64,000 nucleotides of DNA from Corythucha ciliata (Eukaryota; Arthropoda; Insecta; Hemiptera; Tingidae). Where the stretch lies: contig CM075937.1 of assembly GCA_038030265.1 (NCBI GenBank), forward strand, positions 21,018,001-21,082,000, given 5' to 3'. The notes beneath the pieces are model-generated. The model did no database searches. It was not told the origin of the DNA and saw only the letters and a program-made list of their open reading frames with translations. Both the position numbers and the translations under genes were made by a program. This document shows, piece by piece, positions 46,990 to 58,485 of the stretch. How positions within the stretch are numbered: position 1 is the first letter of the stretch; the number at the start of each line of letters is the position of its first letter.

Positions 46990-47930
46990 ACGGGGCAAAA
47001 ACCTTGAAAAAAGCGCTAAATTTGTGGCTATAAAGCGAAAAAGCCCTGATTCATGGTCACACGATGCAACATCCAGCCATTCCACGCGTCTAAAAGGTGG
47101 AAATAAACACAAAAGTGTTGTTTTTGGGGCGGCTAAAATTAAGAATACACTGTATATCTCACTGTTGCTTGTACAAGGCTGTACAAGTAAAAAAAACGCG
47201 GCTAGTATTGACAAAAACAACGCTAGTTCGGGTAAAAATAGGAAAAAAATGGCACTTCAACAAATGAAATTGCGAAAAATGGCACATTCACATATAAAAA
47301 AGAGAAAAGACGCTAATTCACTGAAAAAGCAGCAGAAAACGCTATTTTAAAGCTGAAATTGAAAAAAATCGCTAATTTGTGGATAAAGTTGAGGAAAAAC
47401 GTTGATTCGGGAATATAAGTGAGGAAAATCGCGCTTTTATAAAAATGGTTAATCTGCAGCTGAAAATCAGGAAAACGCTAATTCGTGGATAACATTAACA
47501 AAACTAGCAAATTCACGCGAAACGCTACTGCCTGCGCTACTGCCAGAATTAAAAAAAAAAAACGCTTATTTGCGACTAAAATCGGGAAAAAAGTCACTAA
47601 TTCACGGCTACAATTTGCGTCCAAAATTATAAATAATCCAATTTGCGGTTTCCGCAGGCAACTTTGAGGTCATAACCGCCAATTCATGGATATATGGGGG
47701 GAAACCCCTCTTCGTGGCTAAAACTGAGAAACTTCGTTAATCCATAGTCAACAATAAAAAATGCTCATTTGTGACAAAAATTTAGAAAACCCGCTATTTT
47801 GAGGCTAATATATTGAGGAATCAAACACTTAAGAAAAACGTTAATTTTCCCTGTCTACCCGCTTAAACGAAATAGAAAAAATCCCCAATTTGGAGCTAAA
47901 ATTGAGAAAAACGCGTTTTTCTCGATTTTA
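46990..47930 (+). repeat. Family 2 array (forward)
   Basis: Units such as GCTAATTCGTGGATAACATT (47478). It ends in the palindromic turn at 47899-47929. Confidence 0.78.
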
Positions 47931-48240
47931 TTTTTTTGTGTGTGCTGTGAATTAGTGTGTTTCTCGGCTCTAGCCGCGAATGAGCGATTTTTTCCCTTCT
48001 CTTATGAATTACCATTTTTTCTCAATTTTAGCCAGGTGTGTGCCTTCGTCCCGCCCTAACGTGGTGCCTTGAGGGGCACATCGCCAAGATGAACATGTCA
48101 CGGACAGCCGGGAAGTGGCTCGGCACGTGCAAGTCCTGGTTATTCCCGCCCCGCCAGCCTTGCCTTAAGCCTTTTTTAGCTGGGAACTTTCCCCATGATC
48201 ACAGTGCGTTAGCTGTTTTTCTTAATTTTTAACCGTAAAA
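47930..48240 (-). repeat. Family 2 array (reverse), interrupted by repeat X
   Basis: After the palindrome the units switch strand (TCTAGCCGCGAATGAGCGAT at 47969); the repeat X copy at 48041-48165 separates the last units. Confidence 0.65.
48041..48165 (+). repeat. Interspersed repeat X, copy 3 (partial)
   Basis: Matches the complement of 24901-24990 (CCCGCCCTAACG...GCCTTGAGGGGCACAT, then GGCACGTGCAAGTCCTGGTTAT). It interrupts a family-2 array. Confidence 0.65.
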
Positions 48241-51200
48241 TGGCCACCAAGGGTCTGTATCTGCATCCTCTCCTCACCAGACAGTAGGGCAGGCAGGTTT
48301 TACTGATTACTATACATATATGCTTATGCAACGGATTTGTTCAACGAGATGGAATACATTTTGAAGGATTCTAGACGGAATTTCGATCTTGGCTTGACGG
48401 GAAAAGCAACATGTCAGTTGGCAACGCTGAGTTTCAGCAATAATTTTCCCTAGAATCCTCAAGTTTTCTCCTGTGGATAATTTCTGTTCTAGAAAATTTG
48501 CCCAAAACCAATGTTTTTCATTGATTTAAATAGCCCAAATCACTTTTATCACTTTTTCTCAATCTCAACCGTGAAGTAATCTAAATAGGTTGCCCAAAAC
48601 GCTGTTTATAGACGAATTCGGCAACTGTGCAACCAACCTCAGTCATCGGTACACTTCATGTTCAACCCCTCTACTAGTTTCATCATCGCCTGGTACCCCA
48701 AATAAGTATTTCGAAGTTGTGGGATGGGGATGGGGGATGGCCGTTGCTCCGTAGAGTTCGAGTTTGAGTAGTACTGTTCGAAACAGTCCGCCACCGTCTT
48801 GAAGAAATGCAAAGTCATGACGGTAATGCCTAGCATGTATGGTGAAGAGTTGCCGCTTGAAGAACTAAACTCGCCCGATTGTCATAACCCTCCCTCTCCT
48901 CTTCTCTCTCTGAAAGAACTGCCTACAGTTGATCATTTCTATGGCGAGTTTAAATCCTATTACGCATCTAAATACCAGTTTTCACTCATTAGAATGGAAT
49001 TTAATTGTCGGAAGCCACGTATCCGTCTCCACTGATTACAATTGAGACACACATACTTGTATACACCTTCATCCTCTATGAAGCAAAAATACAGGTAATT
49101 TATGCCACGTGTTTGTTATAAGACCACGAGAGCATTTTGTTGCATAAAGGCGAGGCTCACTATTATATAAAACGAAGACCCCCTCAACAGGAAACTAAAA
49201 CTTCATCTTTACGTGCATTCTCAGTGCCGCCCCGAGGGGGCTCAACATGAAAATGTGTTGCAACAGACGGTATTCTGTTTCCTTGCCAGTAATTACTTTG
49301 GACTTGAGCCTTTTCCCTTGCATAATTATGTGGAACAAAACTTCCTCGCATGACTCTCCCCCCCCCTCACCAATGTATCAACAAAGGTGATTGCTTTTCA
49401 TTGCACAACCTGCCCTTTTCCCTCGTCAACAGTTTGCCGGCGAGATATACGATGCAAATAAAAGACATCATCATCAGAATATTGGGCGTTTGTTGAAATT
49501 TACACGAGACAAGCGTCGATCTTTCAACGGCGGAAAATCAAAGTTCTGAGGTCATCTTCTTCACATCTCTCGTATAATTACTTAAAACTCTGGGAAATGG
49601 GAGAACTTTCATCATTTTGATTGGGCGGTGGAATGGAGGGAAGTCAAGAGGCCCTTGGATAAAGCTTTCTTTCAGGTTTTCTTCGATTGTTGAATTGGGT
49701 GGAGCGAAGTCAATTTCATAAAGTGGGGAAACCCAGTTAGTGTTAGCGTAAGAGAGTTTTTTTTTTTTTTTGTTCTTTCTTTTTTCTATTGGTTCTCAGG
49801 GGATTGGAAATATATTACCTAAGAGGAACACAAAAAAATCTTAACGGTGTTGGTGTGATGGAGGGATGGAGTTTGACTGAAACGATCAAGAAAATCAAGA
49901 AAAACTTTGACCTGTGTTCCCGCCTAGTGAGCGCAGCGTAATTTAAAGGAAAAAAGAAGATAACAATTTACGTTAAATCGATTTAATTGGTTCACTAAAA
50001 CAACAGCAGATAAATGGTGTTTCCGCTCACAATTTACCAGCTAAATTCAAATTTGTCTATTTTCAAAGAAAGAGAATAAAAAAAAGTCTAGTAAAAGTTA
50101 AATGACCCTGAAAAACTTCAATTAGAATTCATTCCCTTCCTTGTCTTTCCTTTTAGCATAGTGAAAAGTTGGAAGGAAAAGTATTTCCGAGCTTCTTTGA
50201 AAAAGCAAAGTCAAAAACAAAAAGTTGTAGGTGTAGTGAGACGGGGGGGGGGAGCATATGAGCGACACTCGTCGTTTCTCCAGAAAACAGAGAAATCGCA
50301 TTAGAGTTTTAGAAAACGTGGAGAAGGGTAGCAGCACTCGTGAAAAAGATGTTATTAGGGATGTACGGGGAATATGGTGGAGGGGCAGGATGGGGGAGGT
50401 TCCAGCTGAGAGAGTAGACATTATGAAATATTTATGGCTCGTGCGGGGAGAAAAAAGTCGAATTTGAAATTAGATCAATCTCACACAACATGATGGTTTG
50501 TTGACAGCTTCAAGAAGAGAACCGCCTCGCACCCATCACCCCAATGCTGATGTCTTCTTTTTTGGCTTCAAGTGCAACCTCTGAATCGATTGATTCGCCT
50601 GATTCCCATCCTCTGATTTTTTTTTGTCTCGTTTTTAATTAGAATTGGTGATTTTAATTAAAATTAATTAAATCCCTGCCGCTACTTGAATGAAAATGAA
50701 ACTCACGCTTTTTTAAATACAATGTGTTCTTTTCACACCGTGCCTGTGTAGATATACATTCCGCTTATTTTAATGATTTCAAAACTATTTAAAAAAAAGA
50801 AAATTCCTGTCTCTAGATTGCTAAATAAATCTGGGAGAACTCTTATTTTCTGTTAGAAAGCCCCTGTACAATGTCGGATTATTGAATAATCAATAAAGCA
50901 TAATATTAAAAAATAAAAGAGCTAAGCAAAATGAATCGTTGCCAAAAGCATACAATTTTTATAAGGAGACAGTATCGCTCGCTTTTGATTTCAGATAAGA
51001 TCCATGAATTGAGTATACTAGAGCAGCCTAGTATATAGGCTAAATATTATTGGCAAGGAGTATAAAAACGAGCTTTTTCATTTGTTATCCCAAGGATGTA
51101 TCACAGTGGATGTCGGGGGGGGGGGGGGAGGATTCCCAGGATTTCTGTTGAGTCAAGATATGTTAGCAGAACGAAATTATGACTTTTCCTGATGATTTAT

Positions 51201-51780
51201 AGCGTCTCTAAACTAAATTTCGGATTTATAGGGGGAGAGGGGCAGTTTATCAAGTTGGGCTGTTCGAATTGTTCAACAAGAGCGTTCGAATACTTTTGCT
51301 GGAGTCATATGAAATCTGACTGTTTTTACTCGTTGTCGACCCTCTCGACAACGCAAAAGTCGCAGATAAAAGAGATAAGTAAAACTGAGAAATATAATAG
51401 TAAATTGCCTGGCTGAAAAGTCAACGTGAGTTGGTGGAGGGGCAGTGGCAGACCATCAAGAGCATTTGGCACCCGGAACTGGATTATCGATCATCACCGC
51501 AGAGCCGTTCCTATAGCAGGGCTGTCTTTACTGAAGTTAGGGCCCGGGATAAAATTGGGCTCCCCCGTAGGCTGGGGGGGGGGCGCACTTTATTTCCCAC
51601 GTGTGGTTCACAGTTTTGGCTTATTGCTTCTTCTGCTTCTTTGTTTCCAATAAGTCAAACCCATAAAATAAAATATTAATCAAATTGTAGGGCTTAACAA
51701 CTAATAATATTAATAATCTTTGTAGCTGATCAACCAATTTCACGGGGTGCTGTAATTAAAAGAGACCAATGTCGCAAAAT
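48241..51780. other. Unique DNA, no supported gene
   Basis: Small ORFs only. The 48799-49035 ORF has balanced composition but no diagnostic motif. Homopolymer runs: T16 near 49757, G9 near 50246, G14 at 51115-51128. Confidence 0.45.
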
Positions 51781-52290
51781 GTTGCACACTTTTTGCAGGT
51801 TCGACTTAAAAAAAAAAAAACAAAAACAAAAATAATTTTATCTTATTTCACCTTACAAAAACCAATTTTCGTTGCTCTGGCTCACTGAAAACCCAATTTC
51901 GCGGTTGTTTTGTTGCTGAAAAAACCAATTACGCGGCTGTTTGTTTTTGGAAAACTAATTTTTCGACGTTTGCTAATTTAAACCGCAATTTTGTGTATTT
52001 TTCTTACCCCCCAAAAAAAAAAAAAATTAAATAAAAAAAAATTCACAGGTCTCGCTCACTAATAAAATGAAATATCTCGGATTTTCACTCTGTATAACCC
52101 CAAAACTTCGCGGAAATTGTATGAAATCCCAATTTTACGGGGATATAACTCATTCAAAACAACAATTACGTAGTTTTAAAACACTAATGAAAATATCATC
52201 ACGATTCTGCCTCATTGAAACCCAAAATCTCGTGGGATTTGCTCGCTGTATAAAACCACTACAATACTATAAATGCTTGAAAAATAATAT
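51781..52290 (+). repeat. Family 3 array
   Basis: Units such as CTCACTGAAAACCCAATTTC then GCGG, about every 30 bp. Confidence 0.65.
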
Positions 52291-52299
52291 ATATATATA

Positions 52300-52850
52300 A
52301 CGACCAATTATGGGCAATTGTAAACTATATTTTGAATACAACGTTTCAACTGCGTGGTATGCCACCCTCTTCAGGTAAATCACAAGGAAATAAAAGAAGA
52401 AACATTGTGAAAAATCCTTCCACACCAGGCTATCATATCGTCACGCACATATTATAGCGCCACCGGAAGTAGGTCCAAGACTATTTTTCGTAACAAACTT
52501 CACTACACGTCAATTATTCCCAATTATTGTCCGTTCATTCGCCGGTACTATTTTAGCATTTCTATATATGTGTATATTGACACAACTGGAGTAAAAGACG
52601 TCGACTCCCGAAAGGGTCGACGTCTTTCGGTTTGTTGAGTGTGAAATTATTCGTTTGTTATTTATTGAATTTTTTCTTAATTATTATTTATTTGACTAAT
52701 TATTCTTTTGTTAGTAACTGCCAGTCCGGTGTGTGTTTGTTATTCATGTCCCTTCTTGTTGTTGTTTGTCAAATAGATCCCCGATGATGGCTTCATAGAA
52801 GCAGAAAACCGGTTCGGAAAATAAACGAATTTAAGTGGGCAGACAAGAGT
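52300..52850. repeat. Penelope-terminal-like remnants with opposed hammerhead-like motifs
   Basis: Minus strand at 52340-52375: CCTGAAGAGGGTGGC, a short GTGG-CATA-CCAC hairpin and GAAACGTT. Plus strand at 52779-52817: CCGATGA, hairpin GCTTC-ATA-GAAGC, GAAAACC. Both resemble decayed hammerhead cores but miss consensus positions. A 12-bp perfect inverted repeat AAAGACGTCGAC lies between them (52594-52605 and 52616-52627). Confidence 0.4.
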
Positions 52851-52959
52851 TTCATTTTGTAAATTGGTACCGTTACTTTTTTGGCAACGGCCAAAGAACT
52901 TGCATTCGACCTCACAATTATTTAGAACGTAATAAACCGGGAAGTCACCACGTAGCCAT

Positions 52960-54990
52960 TTTCGGGGCGCTATTAGCCAGTTTGGCCATTTTTTTCGGCG
53001 CGGCAAGTCAGATTAAGGTACGAATCGTCAGTTAAGCCATCTGCAAGTCGCAAATGATCAGTTTTGCTACTTTTTAAGGGCAGCACGAATCGTCTGAATT
53101 TTGGTTTTTTTGATAAGGCCTGGAGGCTCAGTTGGGCTATTTTTGAAACTCTTACGAATGAATAAGTTTCGCAATTTCCTGTGCACGAATGGTATGTTTA
53201 GCCATTTTTTAGAGCGTGATTAGCCAGTCAAGCCATTTTATAGCCCGAGAATAGTCAGTTTATCTAGTCCTTAGGCTGCGCGTAACCATGCTGTGGTGAA
53301 GGGGTGGTGGTCCAGTTGATAAAGTGGGGTCGGCCCAAGTTCGGTTTGTAAACATCAGTGGCCAGTTTATCGGTTCAGGTACTAAGTCGCCAATGGTCAT
53401 GTTAGGACATTTTTTACTTCTTTGGAGCAAATAGCCTTTTTGAAGGTGCTAATCGTCATTAACACCATCTGTAGCCTCAGTGAGCGACGCAAATAATGAT
53501 CAGTTTGACAATTTTTACAGCGTTAATTGCCAATAGTATGCAATTTTTCTCACGCGCATTGAGGGCATGAATAGTCAGTTTTGCCCTTTCACAGAGTGCG
53601 CAGTGTAAGTTTGTCATGTCTAGCGGCGCAAATTGTCAGTGTAGTCATTTATAGGGATTGAACAGCTAGTGTGAAATTTTCAGGGTCCGAATGGTCAGTT
53701 TTGCCCGTTTTTAGAGCAGGAATTGCCAGTTTAGCCAGTTTTTTAAAGGGCTAATAGCAAGCTCAGCCGTTTTCCAGCCGCCAATGGTCAGTCTGGCACT
53801 TTATAAGGCAGGAATTTCCTAGGCAATTTTAAGGCGCTAATAAACGCGTGTTTAGCTATTTTCATGGCACATATAGAGTCAGTTCAGACGATTTCAAGGC
53901 TTTAATGGGCCATAATGACCCTTTTTAGGACGCGTAGAGTCAATTTATCCAGATAAAGGCGAGAATAGTACGTCCCAAGTCAAGGCGAGAAAGGTCAGTT
54001 TGACCATCTTCTGCGCTCGAATGGTGGATTTTGCCATTTTTCAGGGCAGGAGACATCTGTTCAGGCATTTTTAGAGCGCGATTCCTCAGTTTATCAATTT
54101 TGAGATCTCTTCAAGTTAGTTCGGCCATTTTTAGGGCGGAAATTCAGTAATTTTAGCCATTTCAAGACTCTAATAGTCAGTTTAGCCATTTTTATAGCGC
54201 AATAATAGTTAAACAAAGGCCCTAACCGGCCGGCCGGCTGTTCGTGGCGATTATCGATTTTGCACTTTTCAGACCAGGAATTATCTTTTTAGGCATCGCC
54301 ATGGCGCGGATCGGCAGTTTAGCAATTTTAGTGTCCGAGTGGTGAGTTTTGCCAATTTTAGATGGGAATTGTCAGTTTTGCCGTTTCCAGGGCAGGAATC
54401 GTCTGTTCTAAGGCATTTTCAAGGCGTGAATAGTCATAGTTTAGCTATTTTCAGGCCACATTTAGAGTCAGTTTGGCTATTCCCAGAGCGGGAGTAATTT
54501 TGAAATTTTCAAGGCACGAATAGTCAGTTTTGCCATTTTTAGGGTGCAAATAATTCATTCAACCAAGGCCATGGCGTTTAACAATTCCGGGAGTGCCAAT
54601 AGTCGAGTTTGCTATTCTCAAGGCGGGAATAATCTTTTTAGGCATTTTTAGTGCGCGTGAAGTCAATTTGGTGAAATAATTTAGACCAGGAATCGCCAGC
54701 TTGGCTATTTTTAGTGAGCAAACAGCCATCTTAGGGTCACCTTTGGCACGAGAATGGCCATTTTGGCCATTTTTAGCGCGCGAATAGTCGATTTAACCGC
54801 GAGATGACTTATAGGACGGAAATCATGATCTTTTCAGGCATGTTTGCTAATCGCTAGTGTGAAGCCAGTTTCAGCCATTTTCAAAACGCGAATCGTCAGT
54901 TTTGTGTTTTTGGGCGCGAGTTTAGTTAGTTTAGCGTTATTATAATGGGAGTAGCTAGTTTTAGCTATTTTTAGGCAGTGAATGGTTGTC
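52960..54990 (+). repeat. Degenerate about 30-bp array, family 4
   Basis: About 60 diverged units of CAGTTTAGCCATTTTTAGGG then CGCGAATAGT, for example at 54170-54200 and 54525-54550. It occurs only here in the window. Confidence 0.85.
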
Positions 54991-55289
54991 ATGCTATTTT
55001 TTTTTTAGATCGAAAGTTCACATTTTTTCTAGGCCCTTCCTTGAGCAAATTCTGAATCCACTTCTGAGCTCAGAGACTGAATACACGAGCAACTTTAGCA
55101 TTTTGGATTACAAGGGTGTGTCTTTGATAATTTCAACGGTAAGCTATTACGTCCAAGAACTGCTACAAAACTCGAAACATCTTTCATATTTAAGATAGAT
55201 TATAATGGTTTTTTATCCGCCTCCCACAGTAAGGAGGAAGAAGAGTAAGGTGGTAAGACCAATCCAACCCCTCCCCCTCCTGAGACAAG

Positions 55290-56350
55290 TTGCATTTTCG
55301 AAGAAATTAATACCCAAAAGTCGCATTGCCGTAGATATTCGGCAATTGAACTTCCAATTTCCTGGCTGGGTATTCGTCAGGCTCCGGGCTCTGTATTGGA
55401 GCCGGCTATAGCCTGTTGAATTCACCGACTCGAAAAAGGTTCCAAAACTTGCAGTCTGACTTAAACCGAGGCCCTGAACTTGGAATTTTGTTTAAATTAA
55501 GACCCAAAACTTTCAATTGTATAGGGATCGGACACGGCAACGTTGCCATAGAAATCCCACCCCCGCCGGTCTATCAAAGCAAATGTGGCACCCAAGAATC
55601 TACCAATCATGTTCGAGAAAACTTGGATGACAAACAAAAGGTGTCCGTCCCCGATTGGCGCACTCGGGAGCTGGCTAGCCCTGAGTGGCACACCCACTAA
55701 ATAAAGCATCATACCACCTTTCCCTGTGATACATGGACATAATAAAGCCGAAATTCGTCGTCGTGAAAACATATTGAACTTCCAACGATATTAAGACGCG
55801 AAACTCACATTATCGCGAATTTTCAGTCAATGTTGGAGCCACGTGTTGCAATTTTGTCGGTAGGAGGGAAGGCTTGGCAGCACACAACGGCGCACCGCCC
55901 CGTCGTAGCTGGCTAGCCTGAGATATGTATGAGCCCGCAAAAAAACATTTCAATCTTTTTCGGCACTTTTGACACCGAAATTGTCAATTTCTACGAGATT
56001 AAGACCTGCAACTCACGATTTTGCCGACGCGAAACTTGCACTTTCGCAAGAATTATTACCTGCGATACTTGCAGTTTCGCTGATATTCTGCGGGGAAACT
56101 TGTAATTTCGCTCGATTTAGGACACGAACTTGCAAACTCAATGCTTGGCGCTTAATGTTTCAGTTACACGGCTATTATCGTGAGGTCATGGGCGCAGTCG
56201 GGGTCCGGCCAGCCTAAGGTCCGGGGCTCACTAAACCAATAAGACCCTAAAACTTTTGCATTTCCGCTTGAATTTAGCTTTCTTAATAAAAGCCGGGAAG
56301 TCAGCTGCCGAATTAGACAGAAAATTTCCAATTTCACTTATATTGACCTA
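55290..56350 (+). repeat. Family 5 array with punctuating blocks
   Basis: Units such as AAACTTGCAGTTTCGCTGAT (56078-56097 region). Blocks GGGTATTCGTCAGGCTCCGG (55367), GTCGTAGCTGGCTAGCCTGA (55902) and GCAGTCGGGGTCCGGCCAGC (56192). Confidence 0.7.
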
Positions 56351-56389
56351 AAAAATGTTGTGACGATGTTGCTTTGTGTCAGTCATCTT

Positions 56390-56610
56390 AATTTTAGTCG
56401 CGGACTTGCCCGAATGTGTGCCTTTTTTCTCAATTTCGGCGTGGAAGTTGTATCAGAAACCACGAATGAGCGTTTTTTCCGCCAAGAATGTTAGCATTCT
56501 TAAAGAGCTTTTAGCCACGTAATTGGCCAAGGACAGCAATGTAGCGTTTTTCCTCGATTTTAGCAGTTCAAGGTCGTACAGAAACTGGGAATTAGTTGGG
56601 TTTTTTCTCG
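56390..56610 (-). repeat. Family 2 array (reverse), SINE target
   Basis: Units TTTTAGTCGCGGACTTGC and TTTTAGCAGTTCAAGG variants, ending at the SINE target duplication. Confidence 0.6.
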
Positions 56611-56621
56611 ATTTCAGACAT

Positions 56622-56918
56622 TATTGTTATTATTTTTTGTCTGGGGCGCCGGGCTTTGAACCCAGCTGGCGCCTAAGCCTCACTTGGGCTCCTACGCCAT
56701 ACCCAGATCTAACTGTGCACTTCACACCGGTACTACGCGAGCGTTTCGGTCGGTGCGTGGTTTGTTGAACGCACATCGCCGGGAACGCCCACACGAAGCC
56801 GGGTGTGCCGTGTCACAGCTCGCCGCAGCCTTATAGTGTAATGGGCAATAGCTGGATTCGAACCCAGGCCCGCTGGGTTGCGAAGCGAGCATTGTATCCA
56901 TTACACCAACGAGGCGCG
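56622..56918 (-). mobile_element. tRNA-derived SINE, copy 2
   Basis: Same family and orientation as the copy at 2685-2990. A box TGGTGTAATGG (complement of 56898-56908), B box GGTTCGAATCC (complement of 56854-56864). The A/T-rich tail is at 56622-56639. Target duplication ATTTCAGACAT at 56611-56621 and 56919-56929. Also inserted in a family-2 array. The body shared with copy 1 includes GAGCGTTTCGGTCG and the stretch ending CAGCTCGCCGCAGCC. Confidence 0.92.
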
Positions 56919-57549
56919 ATTTCAGACATAGAATTGCTCGTTAGCTTGCTCACAGAAAATAACTGCGCACACGGATCTCGATAGGATATACTCCGAGTCG
57001 ACAAAAACCGCCCATAACCAACGACAAGGCACAACGGACAATTTTCAGCGTCGTCGACGACCCCCTAATGGAGGCGCTTTTCGTCGGGGGCTGGTAAAAA
57101 TGGACCTGAAAATAGCCAACATTTAAAATCGAATATTCAGCCAGGAAGCAGGAAGCTTTCAATCTCGGATTGAACGCTCCTAATATTGCAATTTTTGGGG
57201 CTAACGTCTGACGACTTTGGGCGCAGTGGTGGGCGGCTAGACCGGGATCCACATTCACTTGAAATAAGCTGAGAAACTTGCTGTTTCGCGAAAATTTCAC
57301 TTCGAAAATTGCGGGATTCAAACCGAGTCAGGGAGGACCCTACTCATCAGTACTGAAGAGAACCGTGATGGCAATACGGTGACTGACTGATGGTGTAGCG
57401 TCTGGACAGGGGGGGGGGGCACGGCCAATTGCGTCATGTTTCGTGATATTGTGTGTTCCAGCACCACAAGTTCACGTGCATTGAATTCACTATTGGAGCC
57501 TTCACTGATGAATCTCGAGTTTTTCACAAGGCACAAATAAGTTCAAGAG

Positions 57550-58485
57550 CCACTCGTGAATGCGTGCTTTAATCAGGAATTGGCGTTTCCCCTCAATTTT
57601 AGGCTCAAATAAGTGATTTTTCTCAACTACACCGAGAACCAGCCCTTTTTCCCTTCACCCGTTTCCGTTATGAAAGGTCTCCATGAGCCATGATTAAACG
57701 CCTTTTCTTAATTGCAGCCTGGAATTTTCCACCCATTTGTGCATTTTCTCAATTTTAGGCGCGAAAACAGCCATTTTAATCAATTTTAGCAACAAACTGG
57801 CGTTATTCTTCAATCACTTCCATGTTCTTGTAGCAAATGGAAGTTTGGTATTTTAAGCTTTAAATGAGTCTTTTCATTCTCAATTATACTGTGAGCAAGT
57901 TTTTTTTTTTTTTTTTTTTTTCTAAATTTGAGCTTTCAAAGGACCGTGAATTGATGCGTTTTCGCAATTTTAGCCGAAAATTGAAGTTTTTTTTTTTTAA
58001 ATTTAGCTGTGAATGAGTCCATTTTATCAACTCCACCGTGAATGGGCCACTTTCTCTAAATTTTAACCGTGAAAAGGTATAAATAAATAACTAACTAGCG
58101 TACCTCTTTTCTTAATTTGCAAGGCGAAACCAGAAGCCGCACACTTGCGCGTTTTCTCAATTTCAGCCGAAAAGTGAGAGTTTTTCCTCAATTTTAGCCG
58201 AGAATAAACGTTTTACCTCAATGGTACCAGCGCCTCAACGTTAAACTGCCAATGAGTGATTTTTCTCAATTTCACTGGCGCCGGTGAATGGAACGCTTTT
58301 CTCAATTTTAGCCGTGAAAGAGCGCCTTTAAAAAACTTTATCCGTGAATTATAAATGTTTTTCATATTGTAGCCGCTGGACTGGTCGCGGATAACAGCAG
58401 ATCTGTACTTTTTCTCAATTTTGACCGTGACCTTGTATCAAGAAACCGCGAATCGATTCTTTTCACACATTTTAGCCGGATTTCT
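57550..58485 (-). repeat. Family 2 array (reverse)
   Basis: About 30 units, e.g. GCGTTTCCCCTCAATTTTAG then GCTCAAATAA (57581-57610) followed exactly 30 bases later by GTGATTTTTCTCAACTACAC. Confidence 0.82.
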
